Source: Treponema sp.
GTDB lineage: Bacteria > Spirochaetota > Spirochaetia > Treponematales > Breznakiellaceae
Direction: 5' to 3'
Assembly (NCBI GenBank): GCA_031276615.1
Contig: JAISND010000151.1
Coordinates: 1 to 8,612 of the forward strand
DNA length: 8,612 bases
Below are positions 1 through 6,562 of this stretch, one piece after another. Position numbers and translations under genes: made by a program. Below the pieces are notes generated by a model, which was not told the origin of the DNA, ran no database searches, and saw only the letters and a program-made list of their open reading frames with translations. Positions within the stretch are counted from its first letter, which is position 1; the number at the start of each line of letters is the position of its first letter.

Positions 1-1028
1 CCCTTGTCTATCCAGCCATAGATGCGATCCATGTGCTTCCTGTTAACAACCGGACCAAGCTGTGAGGACTTATCATAGGCGCAGCCGACTTTAATGGCCC
101 TGGCGTTAGCGACAAGCCGTTCTACCAGTTTGTCGTGGATACCTTCCTGGGCAACTACCGCCGGCAGTGCCATACAGCGTTCCCCGGCGCAGCCGAAGGA
201 AGAATTGATAATTCCCCTGACGGTCCGTTCAAGCACCGCATCATCCATAACCAGGGCGTGATTCTTGGCTTCGCATTGGGCCTGGACCCGTTTGCCGCCG
301 CCGGCGGCTTTGGAATAAACCTGGAGACCTACCGAAGTGGTTCCCACAAAACAGATGCCCTTGATGATGGGGCTTGTAAGCATAAGGTCGCCCACAGTGC
401 GATCGGTGGTAATGACACTGACAACCCCCGGGGGAAGTCCCGCTTCCTGCAGGAGTTCCAGAAGTCTGATGCTGGTCATGGGGGTAGTACTTGAGGATTT
501 TAGGACCATGCAATTCCCCGTGGCGATACAGAGCGGGGTCATCCAGCCGAAGGGGATCATGGCGGGAAAGTTGAAAGGCACGATACCGCCAAAAACACCA
601 ACAGGCTCACGGTACAGGACGGAGTCATAACCGGTACTGGTATTTGCGAGGGATTCACCCTGCATAAGGGTGGCGGCGCCGCAGGCCAGTTCTACCGGTT
701 CTTTAACTTTGAGGATGTCCCCTTCCGCCTCTTCCCAGACCTTGCCGTTTTCCCGGGCAACAAGTTTGGTAAGCTCTTCCATATGCCCGATGACAAGATC
801 CCGGAATTTAAAGAGAATTTGAGTCCGTCTTATCACCGGAGTTTGGGACCAGGCTTTATAGGCTGCCTGGGCGGCTTCGAGGACCGCCTGTAATTCCTGC
901 CGGGTGCAGCAGGGAGCCTGGGCAATGACCTCTCCCCTGCTTGGATCGTACACATCCATCCATTTGTCTGTTGAAGAATCCAGCCATTTTCCGTTACAGC
1001 AGTACTTTAGTTTCTCAACTCCCGGCAT
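1..1028 (-). CDS. mmsA: CoA-acylating aldehyde dehydrogenase, methylmalonate-semialdehyde dehydrogenase type (3' end outside window)
   Basis: Reading the minus strand from the ATG at 1026-1028 gives 342 uninterrupted residues before the window edge. The family is usually about 490 residues, so roughly the last 150 are missing by truncation of the window. Family members oxidise methylmalonate or malonate semialdehyde with NAD and CoA, in the cytoplasm, to propionyl- or acetyl-CoA in valine or inositol breakdown. Visible landmarks are PFNFP at residues 151-155 (oxyanion-hole Asn153), the cofactor-site Lys177, FVGTTSVG at 227-234, AKNHALVMDDA from about 254, and the catalytic Cys285 in CAGERCMAL. 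The AKNH and GERCMAL signatures point to the MmsA branch rather than ordinary aldehyde dehydrogenases. Unusually, LKPSE is LKSSS here and the usual GGAKNH is CEAKNH, so the exact substrate and cofactor are uncertain. The start is supported by an AGGGGGA ribosome binding site at 1036-1042. The gene is divergent from an IclR regulator, which probably controls it. Confidence 0.87.
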   Translation of the reverse strand, partial: MPGVEKLKYCCNGKWLDSSTDKWMDVYDPSRGEVIAQAPCCTRQELQAVLEAAQAAYKAWSQTPVIRRTQILFKFRDLVIGHMEELTKLVARENGKVWEEAEGDILKVKEPVELACGAATLMQGESLANTSTGYDSVLYREPVGVFGGIVPFNFPAMIPFGWMTPLCIATGNCMVLKSSSTTPMTSIRLLELLQEAGLPPGVVSVITTDRTVGDLMLTSPIIKGICFVGTTSVGLQVYSKAAGGGKRVQAQCEAKNHALVMDDAVLERTVRGIINSSFGCAGERCMALPAVVAQEGIHDKLVERLVANARAIKVGCAYDKSSQLGPVVNRKHMDRIYGWIDK

Positions 1029-1035
1029 ACAACAT

Positions 1036-1042
1036 TCCCCCT
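1036..1042 (-). promoter_or_regulatory. Ribosome binding site of the mmsA-like gene
   Basis: AGGGGGA on the minus strand lies 7 bases before the ATG at 1026-1028. It fixes the start of the dehydrogenase: an out-of-frame ATG a few bases upstream lies right next to this site, too close to be used. Confidence 0.6.
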
Positions 1043-1054
1043 GATCAGACTATA

Positions 1055-1073
1055 AATTTTGATAATCAAAATT
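1055..1073. promoter_or_regulatory. 19-bp palindromic operator candidate between mmsA and iclR
   Basis: AATTTTGATAATCAAAATT is a perfect inverted repeat with 9-bp arms around one central base. It touches the candidate mmsA -10 box and covers the predicted transcription start. Further copies of the half-site ATTTTGA lie at 1076-1082 (20 bp from the first copy at 1056-1062, two helical turns on the same face) and at 1218-1224 next to the iclR start. Such a site in the shared region of a divergent IclR/enzyme pair is the expected place for the regulator to bind. That IclR is the protein that binds here is inference. Confidence 0.55.
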
Positions 1074-1101
1074 ATATTTTGAATACCATAATTTATCTTA
1101 A
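1071..1101 (-). promoter_or_regulatory. Candidate sigma70-type promoter of the mmsA-like gene
   Basis: On the minus strand TATAAT (1071-1076) is a perfect -10 match. The best -35 is a weak TTAAGA (1096-1101) at a long spacing of 19. Transcription would begin near 1064, inside the palindrome 1055-1073, giving a leader of about 36 bases. The poor -35 suggests either dependence on an activator or that this is not the only promoter. Confidence 0.4.
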
Positions 1102-1150
1102 CACCGGAAATAATACCTGTCAACAAGAATTTTACAATATTAAATACAGG

Positions 1151-1202
1151 GAAGCTGTTCCGGAAACTGAAGTTTTGGAACGGCTTCAATTTGCTTTTTT
1201 TT
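1151..1202 (+). terminator. Terminator-like hairpin with T8 tract upstream of iclR
   Basis: The arms GAAGCTGTTCC (1151-1161) and GGAACGGCTTC (1177-1187) pair over 11 positions with one G-U pair. An inner AAAC/GTTT stem closes a TGAA loop. Seven bases after the stem comes a run of eight T (1195-1202) on the plus strand. No plus-strand gene lies upstream, so this may end a short untranslated RNA, attenuate a long iclR leader, or insulate iclR from rightward read-through. The gap between stem and T-run makes it a less than ideal intrinsic terminator. Confidence 0.45.
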
Positions 1203-1220
1203 GCATCCAGCACCGGGATT

Positions 1221-1250
1221 TTGAATATTGAAATTTTTCCGGAATATGTT
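1221..1250 (+). promoter_or_regulatory. Candidate promoter of the IclR-family gene
   Basis: TTGAAT (1221-1226) and TATGTT (1245-1250) are separated by 18 bases. Transcription would begin near 1257, just upstream of the ribosome binding site at 1263-1268. This fits a start codon at 1276 and would exclude the earlier in-frame TTG at 1228. An ATTTTGA half-site (1218-1224) overlaps the -35 box, which would allow autoregulation. Confidence 0.35.
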
Positions 1251-1275
1251 ATCCTTGTGCGTAAAGGATATTTTT

Positions 1276-2091
1276 ATGTCGGACAATAGCATAGCGTCCA
1301 AAGCTTCGCGTACCGCAAGGGGACCGCAGTTCAATTTTTCAACCGACAAGGTACTTGCCATTCTTGAGTATCTGGCAAATGCCGGTGAACCGGTCCGTCT
1401 GCAGGATCTTTCGGCGGATTTGAGAATTAACGGCAGTACCGCGTCCCGTTTTCTCAAGTCGCTGGAAAAAAACGGTTATGTTCAGCAGGAGGAGGGGACG
1501 AAGCGATACTGGCTGACCATGAAAATTTGTGCCCTGTCTCACCATCTCCTCTCCAGAAACAACATTGTTTTTTATGCCGCGCCCTTTCTCAAACGGCTTT
1601 CGGATACCTTTAGGGAAGTTACCTGCCTCTCCGTTGAACAGGATATGACGGTGATCTATGTGGCAACCCATGACGGACCGGATCATATGCTCAAGTCGTT
1701 CAGTTTCATCGGCAAACAGGCGCCAATGCACTGTACCGGTTCAGGCAAATTGCTTCTCTCCAATTATAATGACGGGAGGCTTGCCGAATATGTGCGGCTT
1801 AAGGGACACATCAAACCGACGGAAAATTCAATCAGTACCCACAACGAACTCCGTGAAGAACTGGAAAAAATAACAAGGCAGGGATATTCCATAGACAATG
1901 AGGAATGTGAAATGGGGATGCGCTGCGTAGCGATTCCCGTGCGTGACTATACCGGCGCCATCATCGCCGGGCTAAGTGTTACCGGTCCCGCGGTACGCAT
2001 GACTTTTGAGAAGATTCACCAAAACCTCCCCGAAATGTTCGCCGTCTCGCGGCAGCTTTCCGCGTTGCTGGGCTACGAACCCCGTGAATGA
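1276..2091 (+). CDS. IclR-family transcriptional regulator
   Basis: This 271-residue protein has the full IclR layout. An N-terminal winged helix-turn-helix lies at about residues 25-71 (KVLAILEYLANAGEP through SRFLKSLEKNGYV). The effector-binding domain covers about 95-271 and includes MHCTGSGKLLLS (151-162) and the conserved GYSIDNEECEMGMRCVAIPV stretch (203-222). IclR proteins bind DNA as dimers or tetramers and respond to small carboxylate or aromatic metabolites. The effector cannot be read from the sequence. I chose the ATG at 1276 because AAAGGA at 1263-1268 sits 7 bases upstream. The frame stays open to a TTG at 1228 and an ATG at 1246, but neither has a good ribosome binding site. 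It is divergent from the mmsA-like dehydrogenase and is most probably its local regulator, with likely autoregulation through the shared ATTTTGA sites. Confidence 0.93.
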   Translation: MSDNSIASKASRTARGPQFNFSTDKVLAILEYLANAGEPVRLQDLSADLRINGSTASRFLKSLEKNGYVQQEEGTKRYWLTMKICALSHHLLSRNNIVFYAAPFLKRLSDTFREVTCLSVEQDMTVIYVATHDGPDHMLKSFSFIGKQAPMHCTGSGKLLLSNYNDGRLAEYVRLKGHIKPTENSISTHNELREELEKITRQGYSIDNEECEMGMRCVAIPVRDYTGAIIAGLSVTGPAVRMTFEKIHQNLPEMFAVSRQLSALLGYEPRE

Positions 2092-2171
2092 TGCGGCGCC
2101 CGCAGGCTAGTACTTCAGGGCGGGGAGATTCATCAAGCCGGACAGCATGCCGCGATGTAAGCAATTTTCGC

Positions 2172-2199
2172 TTGACGCGCGTCCTTTTCCGTGTAAATG
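2172..2199 (+). promoter_or_regulatory. Candidate promoter of the diacylglycerol-kinase-like gene
   Basis: TTGACG (2172-2177) and TAAATG (2194-2199) are 16 bases apart, with TG just before the -10 as in extended -10 promoters. Transcription would start at about 2206, which is the A of the ATG, so the mRNA may be leaderless. The rest of the 114-bp gap from 2092 shows only a 5-bp hairpin without a T-run after the iclR stop. Confidence 0.35.
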
Positions 2200-2205
2200 T
2201 AAAGT

Positions 2206-3357
2206 ATGGATCTTGAGTTTTTCGCCGACGGTGTCAGCGGGATCTGCGCCCATTCCCCTGTCGCGCCCGGCCGCGCCCTGAGATGGACAATCATAGCAAA
2301 CCCCACCGCCGGCGGCTTTACCATAGGGTCGCGGTGGAAAAGGCATCACCGGGCGCTTGTCGAATACCGCGAAAAGGCTGCCGCGCTCCCCCCGCGGGAA
2401 AATTCCGGCGCTTCGGAAGCGGCGAAAAAATTCGCGCCGAATCCCCGTTTTTCGGCCTGCGGCTTTATCCCGACCACCGGCCCCGGACACGGTCGAAAAA
2501 TCACCGAAGCGGTTATCGAAGAAGCGGCTTCCGGAATCAGGTCGGAGGGGAGCGCGGCGCCTTTTCACCTGATTGTAACATCGGGCGGCGACGGTACCAG
2601 CCTCGAAGCGCTTTCGGCCCTTTACAACGCTCCGGCCGCGCTCCGGGGCAATGTGGCGATTCTCCGTTTCCCGATGGGGACGGGCAACGACGGCGCGGAC
2701 GCGGAGGATCTTCCCGGCGCGCTGGAGCTTCTTGTCAATCCGGTACGCCTGGAATACGCGCGGGCCCTCAGGCTGCTTGTCTCGCCGGAGGGGCCTGCCC
2801 GTTCAAAGGGGCCTTTCCTTGCCTTCAACATACTTTCGGTCGGCCTTGACGCTTTCGTGACGCACATGACCAATAAAATGAAAGGGAAGCTCCCCGGCGA
2901 TTCCTACAAATTGTGGGTTGACATCGCGTCTCTTCTCTATGACAGACTTTACAAGGTTGATTTTCTCGAAGTCCGCGCCCTTGATGAACAGAAAAGGGAG
3001 ATCACCGCTTTTCGGGAAAAACTGCTCCTCCTTGCGGTAGGATCTTCGGGACACAGAACCTACGGTTCCCGCAAAAAAATCCTCCCCGACTACCGCAACG
3101 TATGCGCGGTACGGCAGATGCCCCTTTACCGCAAGCTGCTCCTGAAGGGACTTTTCACCACCGGCGCCCATATACACAAACCGGAATCGATTCTCTTTAA
3201 CGCCCACCGGGTGGAATTTTCAGGCTCCTTTCCCCTGCTTGCCCAGATGGACGGCGAGACCGTCCTGCTGCAAAAAGAAGATTTTCCCGCGGCCATTGAA
3301 CTTGCCGATCCGGTGATACCGGTACTCAAATTGGGCGCCGGGCACGGTTCTCCCTAA
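2206..3357 (+). CDS. Diacylglycerol kinase-type (DAGK catalytic domain) lipid kinase-like protein
   Basis: This 383-residue protein belongs to the DAGK/NAD-kinase-like fold. ANPTAGG at 31-37 resembles the family's NPxAG start. SGGDGT at 126-131 is the nucleotide-binding signature, and FPMGTGND at 155-162 matches the family's P-x-GTxND motif. The C-terminal part has FNILSVGLDA (207-216), GSSGHRTYGSRKKILPD (279-295) and the QMDGE motif (347-351) typical of the second domain. Known members phosphorylate diacylglycerol, undecaprenol-like lipids or sphingoid bases at the membrane. The substrate here is not determined. An unusual point is the roughly 60-residue basic stretch (42-100) between the NPxAG strand and the GGDGT strand, longer than in compact members such as DgkB. 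An in-frame TAA at 2200-2202 makes the ATG at 2206 the first possible start. No ribosome binding site is evident. The stop overlaps the convergent mgtC-type gene by 4 bp. Confidence 0.85.
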   Translation: MDLEFFADGVSGICAHSPVAPGRALRWTIIANPTAGGFTIGSRWKRHHRALVEYREKAAALPPRENSGASEAAKKFAPNPRFSACGFIPTTGPGHGRKITEAVIEEAASGIRSEGSAAPFHLIVTSGGDGTSLEALSALYNAPAALRGNVAILRFPMGTGNDGADAEDLPGALELLVNPVRLEYARALRLLVSPEGPARSKGPFLAFNILSVGLDAFVTHMTNKMKGKLPGDSYKLWVDIASLLYDRLYKVDFLEVRALDEQKREITAFREKLLLLAVGSSGHRTYGSRKKILPDYRNVCAVRQMPLYRKLLLKGLFTTGAHIHKPESILFNAHRVEFSGSFPLLAQMDGETVLLQKEDFPAAIELADPVIPVLKLGAGHGSP

Positions 3358-4049
3358 TACTTTTCCTTGATTTCCACCCGGGCTACCTTGCCGGCGGTTT
3401 TGAGCGCTTTGGCAAGTTTTGAGATGTCCGTGGAAACGGGGATGCTTACCAGAAAGCGGAGGCGGCTACCCTTTCCCTTGCCGGTTTCCTGGTTCACGTC
3501 CATTGACTGGCTGCGGATTCCGAAACCGTTGATTATCTTAAGGGCGGCGCCGGTGTCGGGACTGGAGTCGTGTTTGTAGTACAGTTCCAGCAGTTTGTTG
3601 CGCTCGGACGGGAAAAGCCGCTTTTCAAGCATGCTCAGGAGAATCAGGGTGACGAGGGTTAAAATTTCCGTGGCGGCCGCGGCAACGTACATGCCCGCGC
3701 CGACCGCAAGCCCTACGGCCGCGACAAGCCAGAGCGAGGCTGCGGTGGTAAGGCCCTTTACGTTGTTGCCCAGCCGGATCATGGCGCCGGCGCCGAGGAA
3801 GCCTATGCCGGACACCACCTGGGCGGCGATTCTTCCGGGATCGCCGCGATCCGGGAGGCTGAATTTCCGGGGCAGCCAGATCGAAAGCAGCATGAGAAGA
3901 GTGGCTCCCAGACAGATAAGAATATGCGTGCGCAGGCCGGCAACCTGGCGCCGGCTTGAACGCTCAAAACCTATGACAGCCCCGGCGACAAAGCTTATGC
4001 CCAGGCGCGCTATCATCGTCATTTCGGTTAAAGAAACGGAATTTTCCAT
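3354..4049 (-). CDS. MgtC/SapB family inner-membrane protein
   Basis: This 231-residue protein is a hydrophobic MgtC-family member. The signatures are GFERSSRRQVAGLRTH (27-42), the glycine-rich GIGFLGAGAMIR (81-92), and VKGLTTAASLWLVAAVGLAVGAGMY (97-121, quoted here as two parts: VKGLTTAASLW and LAVGAGMY). About five membrane segments fill residues 10-140. A soluble C-terminal domain of about 75 residues (155-231) follows, resembling the ACT-like tail of MgtC proteins. Relatives are linked to survival in low magnesium and to control of the F-type ATP synthase, but many housekeeping homologues have no assigned role. It is the last gene of the minus-strand run, 9 bases after the DUF4954 stop. 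It has no clear ribosome binding site, so translational coupling is likely. ATGs at codons 10 and 12 are possible alternative starts. No Salmonella-type leader is present. Confidence 0.9.
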   Translation of the reverse strand: MENSVSLTEMTMIARLGISFVAGAVIGFERSSRRQVAGLRTHILICLGATLLMLLSIWLPRKFSLPDRGDPGRIAAQVVSGIGFLGAGAMIRLGNNVKGLTTAASLWLVAAVGLAVGAGMYVAAAATEILTLVTLILLSMLEKRLFPSERNKLLELYYKHDSSPDTGAALKIINGFGIRSQSMDVNQETGKGKGSRLRFLVSIPVSTDISKLAKALKTAGKVARVEIKEKY

Positions 4050-4058
4050 ACTGATATT

Positions 4059-6245
4059 TTATACCCGCGCCAGTATCCTTTCAATCATTTCTTCAAAAAG
4101 AAGTTCTTCCTTCCGAACCAGAACGACAAAAGAATTGTTTTCGCTCCTTCCCAGAACCGCTTCCATTTCCGCCTGATTGCGAAAGGTGGCCTTCTTCATG
4201 GGATTGCGGTAATCCTTGGCCCTGGTTTCGTACACCTGGCGGCTTATCCAGCGCCGCGTTTCAAGGGCGGCCGCGAGATACTGCCTGAAGGCCGCCGCTC
4301 CACAGGGCGCCTCCCCGCCGGTCCTGTCCGCACCGGCCCTCTGCAGCAGGGCAAGGACAGACCAGGCGTGCCGGGCCCTGTCAAGGGGGTACTCGCCGTA
4401 CCAGGCCTCATAAACGCCGTGTATTTCATCCCATGTTTTAATCTTCCCTTCGCGGATATCCCGGCGGAGTTCATCTACCCTGAAGGCCGGACAGATTTGT
4501 CCGCCGATGTTTACCCATTCCCGGACGCGCCTGTCCGGCAGGGCGGGGCCGAGCAGCGCGGAAAGGCCGGCGAAGTCAATTTCCGGCCGGGAATCGAGAA
4601 AGGCGGCGAGAGTCTTTACCGCGTAAAACTCAAGCATGCGGCGGTAAGCGTCTGCTGCCCTGAAAGGTTTTATGATGACCTGCCCCCGCCTGCTCCGTTC
4701 AAGATCAGGCGCCGGTATGATCCGCGGCCCGCCGCTTTCCGGTGCGTCCGGCCCGGCCGTGTATTCCCGGCCGTAACCCGCGTTCCGCAGCCAGGTTTCA
4801 AGCAGGGAAAGGCCGGAGATTATTTCTTCCGCCGTATCCGGCGCAAGGTAATCGGTTTCAATGCGCTGGATTTTTTTCTTCCGCCGATCCCTGTTCCGGG
4901 CCTTCCATGAATTCCGCTCCAGGGCGTAGAGATTGTACATCCAGAAATAGGCGGGCATCACCTCAAGCCGGTTTTTGTGTACGTTGTTGTTGACCAGCGA
5001 GAAAGGGAAGGGGATGTTGAGCTCCGAGGGGTATTCGCCCTTTACGACAAGCACGAAGGAAACAAAACGGCTTGAATGTTTGAGGCTTACCGCGAGGCCC
5101 GGCCAGAAACCGCGGCCTGCCCGGATCTCCCCGTCGTTGGCGCGGCTGTTGTGATTGGACCCGATGGTAGCGGCGGCCGCCATGTTCGACATGCCCTGGA
5201 TAAGGCAGGCGACGAGGAAGGAATTGTTGTGATGCTGCTCATGGACAGGGAAAATAAGGTTGTTGAGAATTTCACAGCAGGAAACGGTTGAATTATCGCC
5301 TAACACCGAATGGATAAGGCGCGCCCCGTATTTCAGGTTACAGTTCCTCCCCATGACAAAACGCACCGCCTTTGATCCGTAAAAGACATGGCAGCCGTAA
5401 CCGACGATTCCGTTTACCATTTCGACGCCCTCTCCGATCTGGCTTGGTTCCTCTTCCGAAGAAAGGACGCTTACGTTTTTAAGTTTGTTCGCCCCCTTGA
5501 TGTAGGCGCAGCTTCCGATGGCCGTGTCCTTGATGATGGAGCAGCTTTTAACCACCGTGCCGGAATCGATTGTCCCGTAACTCCCCAGTTTTCCGCCCCA
5601 GCGTTCCTGGGTAATTTCCTTCAGGCGTTCTGTCATTTCCGTATCGTCCCGGTAGGCCGCCCAGAGGTAGGCGTCGGCGGGGATCATGTCCGCGAAGGGA
5701 AGGATGGACCTTCCCCCGGATTCGTTCATTACGTCGATCCAGACGCGGACATCTTCGCTTTCCCCTTCTTTTATCACGCCGTTGCCGAATTTCGCGTGAT
5801 TGGTTGTCTGCAGCTCGTCTATCCGCGAGAGTATGCAGTTGTCCCCGATGATGTAGTGGGAAATATAGGAACAGTCCTGTATGGCCGTATCGTTTCCGAT
5901 GTCGCAGGAGATAACCGTGCTGTTTCTTATTCCGGCGGGAATGCGGAAGTCGTGGTGCTTGAGGAGTATGTCCCGCAGCGTTCCGATCCGTATGAGGCCG
6001 TAAAAGCTGCAGTTCCGGATCAGGGCCGGCTCAAAGGGATCGGTCACGAAAAAATTATTCCAGTCCGGGCAGTAATTTTCGTTTTTCACGAGAATCTCAA
6101 TTTCATGGGATTTGAGTTTCCGCCAGTTTTTTTTAACTGTCTGCCGGTTTCTCAGCCAGTATTCGTCTTTCCCTTCGGGAAGGAATTCGCCGGGTATAAA
6201 ATCATACCCGTATCTGTCGGAAGGTAAAATATTGATTTCCCGCAT
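4059..6245 (-). CDS. DUF4954 family protein with left-handed beta-helix repeats
   Basis: This is a 728-residue protein of unknown function. I recognise it as DUF4954, a family of similar length known mainly from Bacteroidetes and spirochaetes. Hexapeptide-type beta-helix turns run through about residues 75-145 (NCSFYGLIRIG, DIGNDTAIQDCSYI, IIGDNCILS) and 222-330 (YGTIDSGTVVKSCSIIKD, TAIGSCAYIKG, VMGRNCNLKYGARLIHSVLG). Between them lies ESGGRSILPFADMIPADAYLW (174-194, family core). The stretch 335-400 carries HEQHHNNSF and TIGSNHNSR. A basic linker RDRRKKKIQR (452-461) leads to a largely helical C-terminal half (465-728). Beta-helix proteins are often acyl- or nucleotidyl-transferases, but no reaction is known for this family. 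No signal peptide or membrane segment is visible, so it is probably cytoplasmic. The start has AAGGA at 6254-6258, which reuses bases of the upstream TAA stop. The gene lies between a TrpR-like regulator and mgtC. Confidence 0.85.
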   Translation of the reverse strand: MREINILPSDRYGYDFIPGEFLPEGKDEYWLRNRQTVKKNWRKLKSHEIEILVKNENYCPDWNNFFVTDPFEPALIRNCSFYGLIRIGTLRDILLKHHDFRIPAGIRNSTVISCDIGNDTAIQDCSYISHYIIGDNCILSRIDELQTTNHAKFGNGVIKEGESEDVRVWIDVMNESGGRSILPFADMIPADAYLWAAYRDDTEMTERLKEITQERWGGKLGSYGTIDSGTVVKSCSIIKDTAIGSCAYIKGANKLKNVSVLSSEEEPSQIGEGVEMVNGIVGYGCHVFYGSKAVRFVMGRNCNLKYGARLIHSVLGDNSTVSCCEILNNLIFPVHEQHHNNSFLVACLIQGMSNMAAAATIGSNHNSRANDGEIRAGRGFWPGLAVSLKHSSRFVSFVLVVKGEYPSELNIPFPFSLVNNNVHKNRLEVMPAYFWMYNLYALERNSWKARNRDRRKKKIQRIETDYLAPDTAEEIISGLSLLETWLRNAGYGREYTAGPDAPESGGPRIIPAPDLERSRRGQVIIKPFRAADAYRRMLEFYAVKTLAAFLDSRPEIDFAGLSALLGPALPDRRVREWVNIGGQICPAFRVDELRRDIREGKIKTWDEIHGVYEAWYGEYPLDRARHAWSVLALLQRAGADRTGGEAPCGAAAFRQYLAAALETRRWISRQVYETRAKDYRNPMKKATFRNQAEMEAVLGRSENNSFVVLVRKEELLFEEMIERILARV

Positions 6246-6253
6246 AAGAACGT

Positions 6254-6259
6254 TCCTTA
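6254..6259 (-). promoter_or_regulatory. Ribosome binding site of DUF4954 gene fused to upstream stop codon
   Basis: On the minus strand TAAGGA contains both the TAA stop of the TrpR-like gene (6257-6259) and the AAGGA ribosome binding site. The ATG at 6243-6245 is 8 bases further on. The arrangement indicates translational coupling of the regulator to the beta-helix protein. Confidence 0.65.
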
Positions 6260-6556
6260 TTTTTGTCCATTCATAACGGCAAGAAGCCTCTGGAAACCCG
6301 AATTGGGTTTTTTAAGCTCCCGTGAACCCCTGGTGATTTTACAGAGGGAAATTCCGAGATCCCGCGCAATCTCCCTCTGGGGAACCTTCCGTTCAAGGGC
6401 CTTGACCAGCGCCCACCGCGCCGCGATGTCGGCCGTTTCCGCGGGCGTCAGAAGGCAGCGCAGAAAAGATTCGACAAGCCCCGCGTCGTTTGTCCTGGAA
6501 AGGGCAAAGGCCAGTTCCGCCAGATTTTCATTTACCCTGGGATCGTTGTTTTTCAT
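6257..6556 (-). CDS. TrpR/YerC-family transcriptional regulator
   Basis: This 99-residue all-helical DNA-binding protein aligns with the Trp repressor family. LLTPAE (35-40) matches the LTPDE segment of E. coli TrpR. AARWALVKAL (45-54) precedes a helix-turn-helix with PQREIARDLGISLCKITRGS (59-78), close to the QREL...ITRGS recognition region. Arg76 corresponds to the tryptophan-contacting Arg84 of E. coli TrpR. Arg47 is near the position of Arg54 but needs a one-residue gap, and the position of Ser88 is Glu80. The ARW segment also resembles the YerC/YecD branch. Tryptophan as co-repressor is therefore plausible but unproven. No tryptophan genes are in the window. I chose the ATG at 6554-6556 because family homology begins there. 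The frame opens earlier, at 6631, but those 25 residues look non-coding and span a promoter. No ribosome binding site precedes it: TATAAT ends 7 bases upstream, suggesting a leaderless transcript. Confidence 0.85.
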   Translation of the reverse strand: MKNNDPRVNENLAELAFALSRTNDAGLVESFLRCLLTPAETADIAARWALVKALERKVPQREIARDLGISLCKITRGSRELKKPNSGFQRLLAVMNGQK

Positions 6557-6562
6557 GAACCG

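Noticed and set aside
1177..1194. Sigma54-like -24/-12 elements (GG...GC) before the T-run upstream of iclR
   Set aside because: The GG-to-GC spacing is 9 or 14 bases, not the strict 10, and the bases are better explained as the 3' arm of the hairpin.
941..1231. 96-residue plus-strand frame across the mmsA start and the AT-rich control region
   Set aside because: It overlaps the promoter region and the hairpin, shows no motif, and its length comes from antisense bias plus chance in AT-rich DNA.
2092..2104. TGCGG-CGC-CCGCA hairpin right after the iclR stop
   Set aside because: Short stem, very small loop, no following T-tract; not a convincing terminator.
2107..2113. CTAGTAC, resembling a half-site of the E. 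coli trp operator
   Set aside because: Only a half-site with no inverted partner nearby, and distant from the TrpR-like gene; expected by chance.
2107..2568. 153-residue minus-strand frame overlapping the DAGK-like gene
   Set aside because: Rich in Arg, Gly and Ala as antisense shadows are, and opposite the conserved N-terminal region of a real gene. Its end reaches the iclR-DAGK gap only by chance.
3310..3322. CCGGT-GAT-ACCGG hairpin near the end of the DAGK-like gene, as a possible mgtC terminator
   Set aside because: Lies within coding sequence, only five pairs, and no T-run on either strand.
5388..6227. 279-residue open frame on the plus strand, antisense to the DUF4954 gene
   Set aside because: It is a mirror of the GC-biased coding strand, has no recognisable motif or ribosome binding site, and lies wholly inside a well-supported gene.
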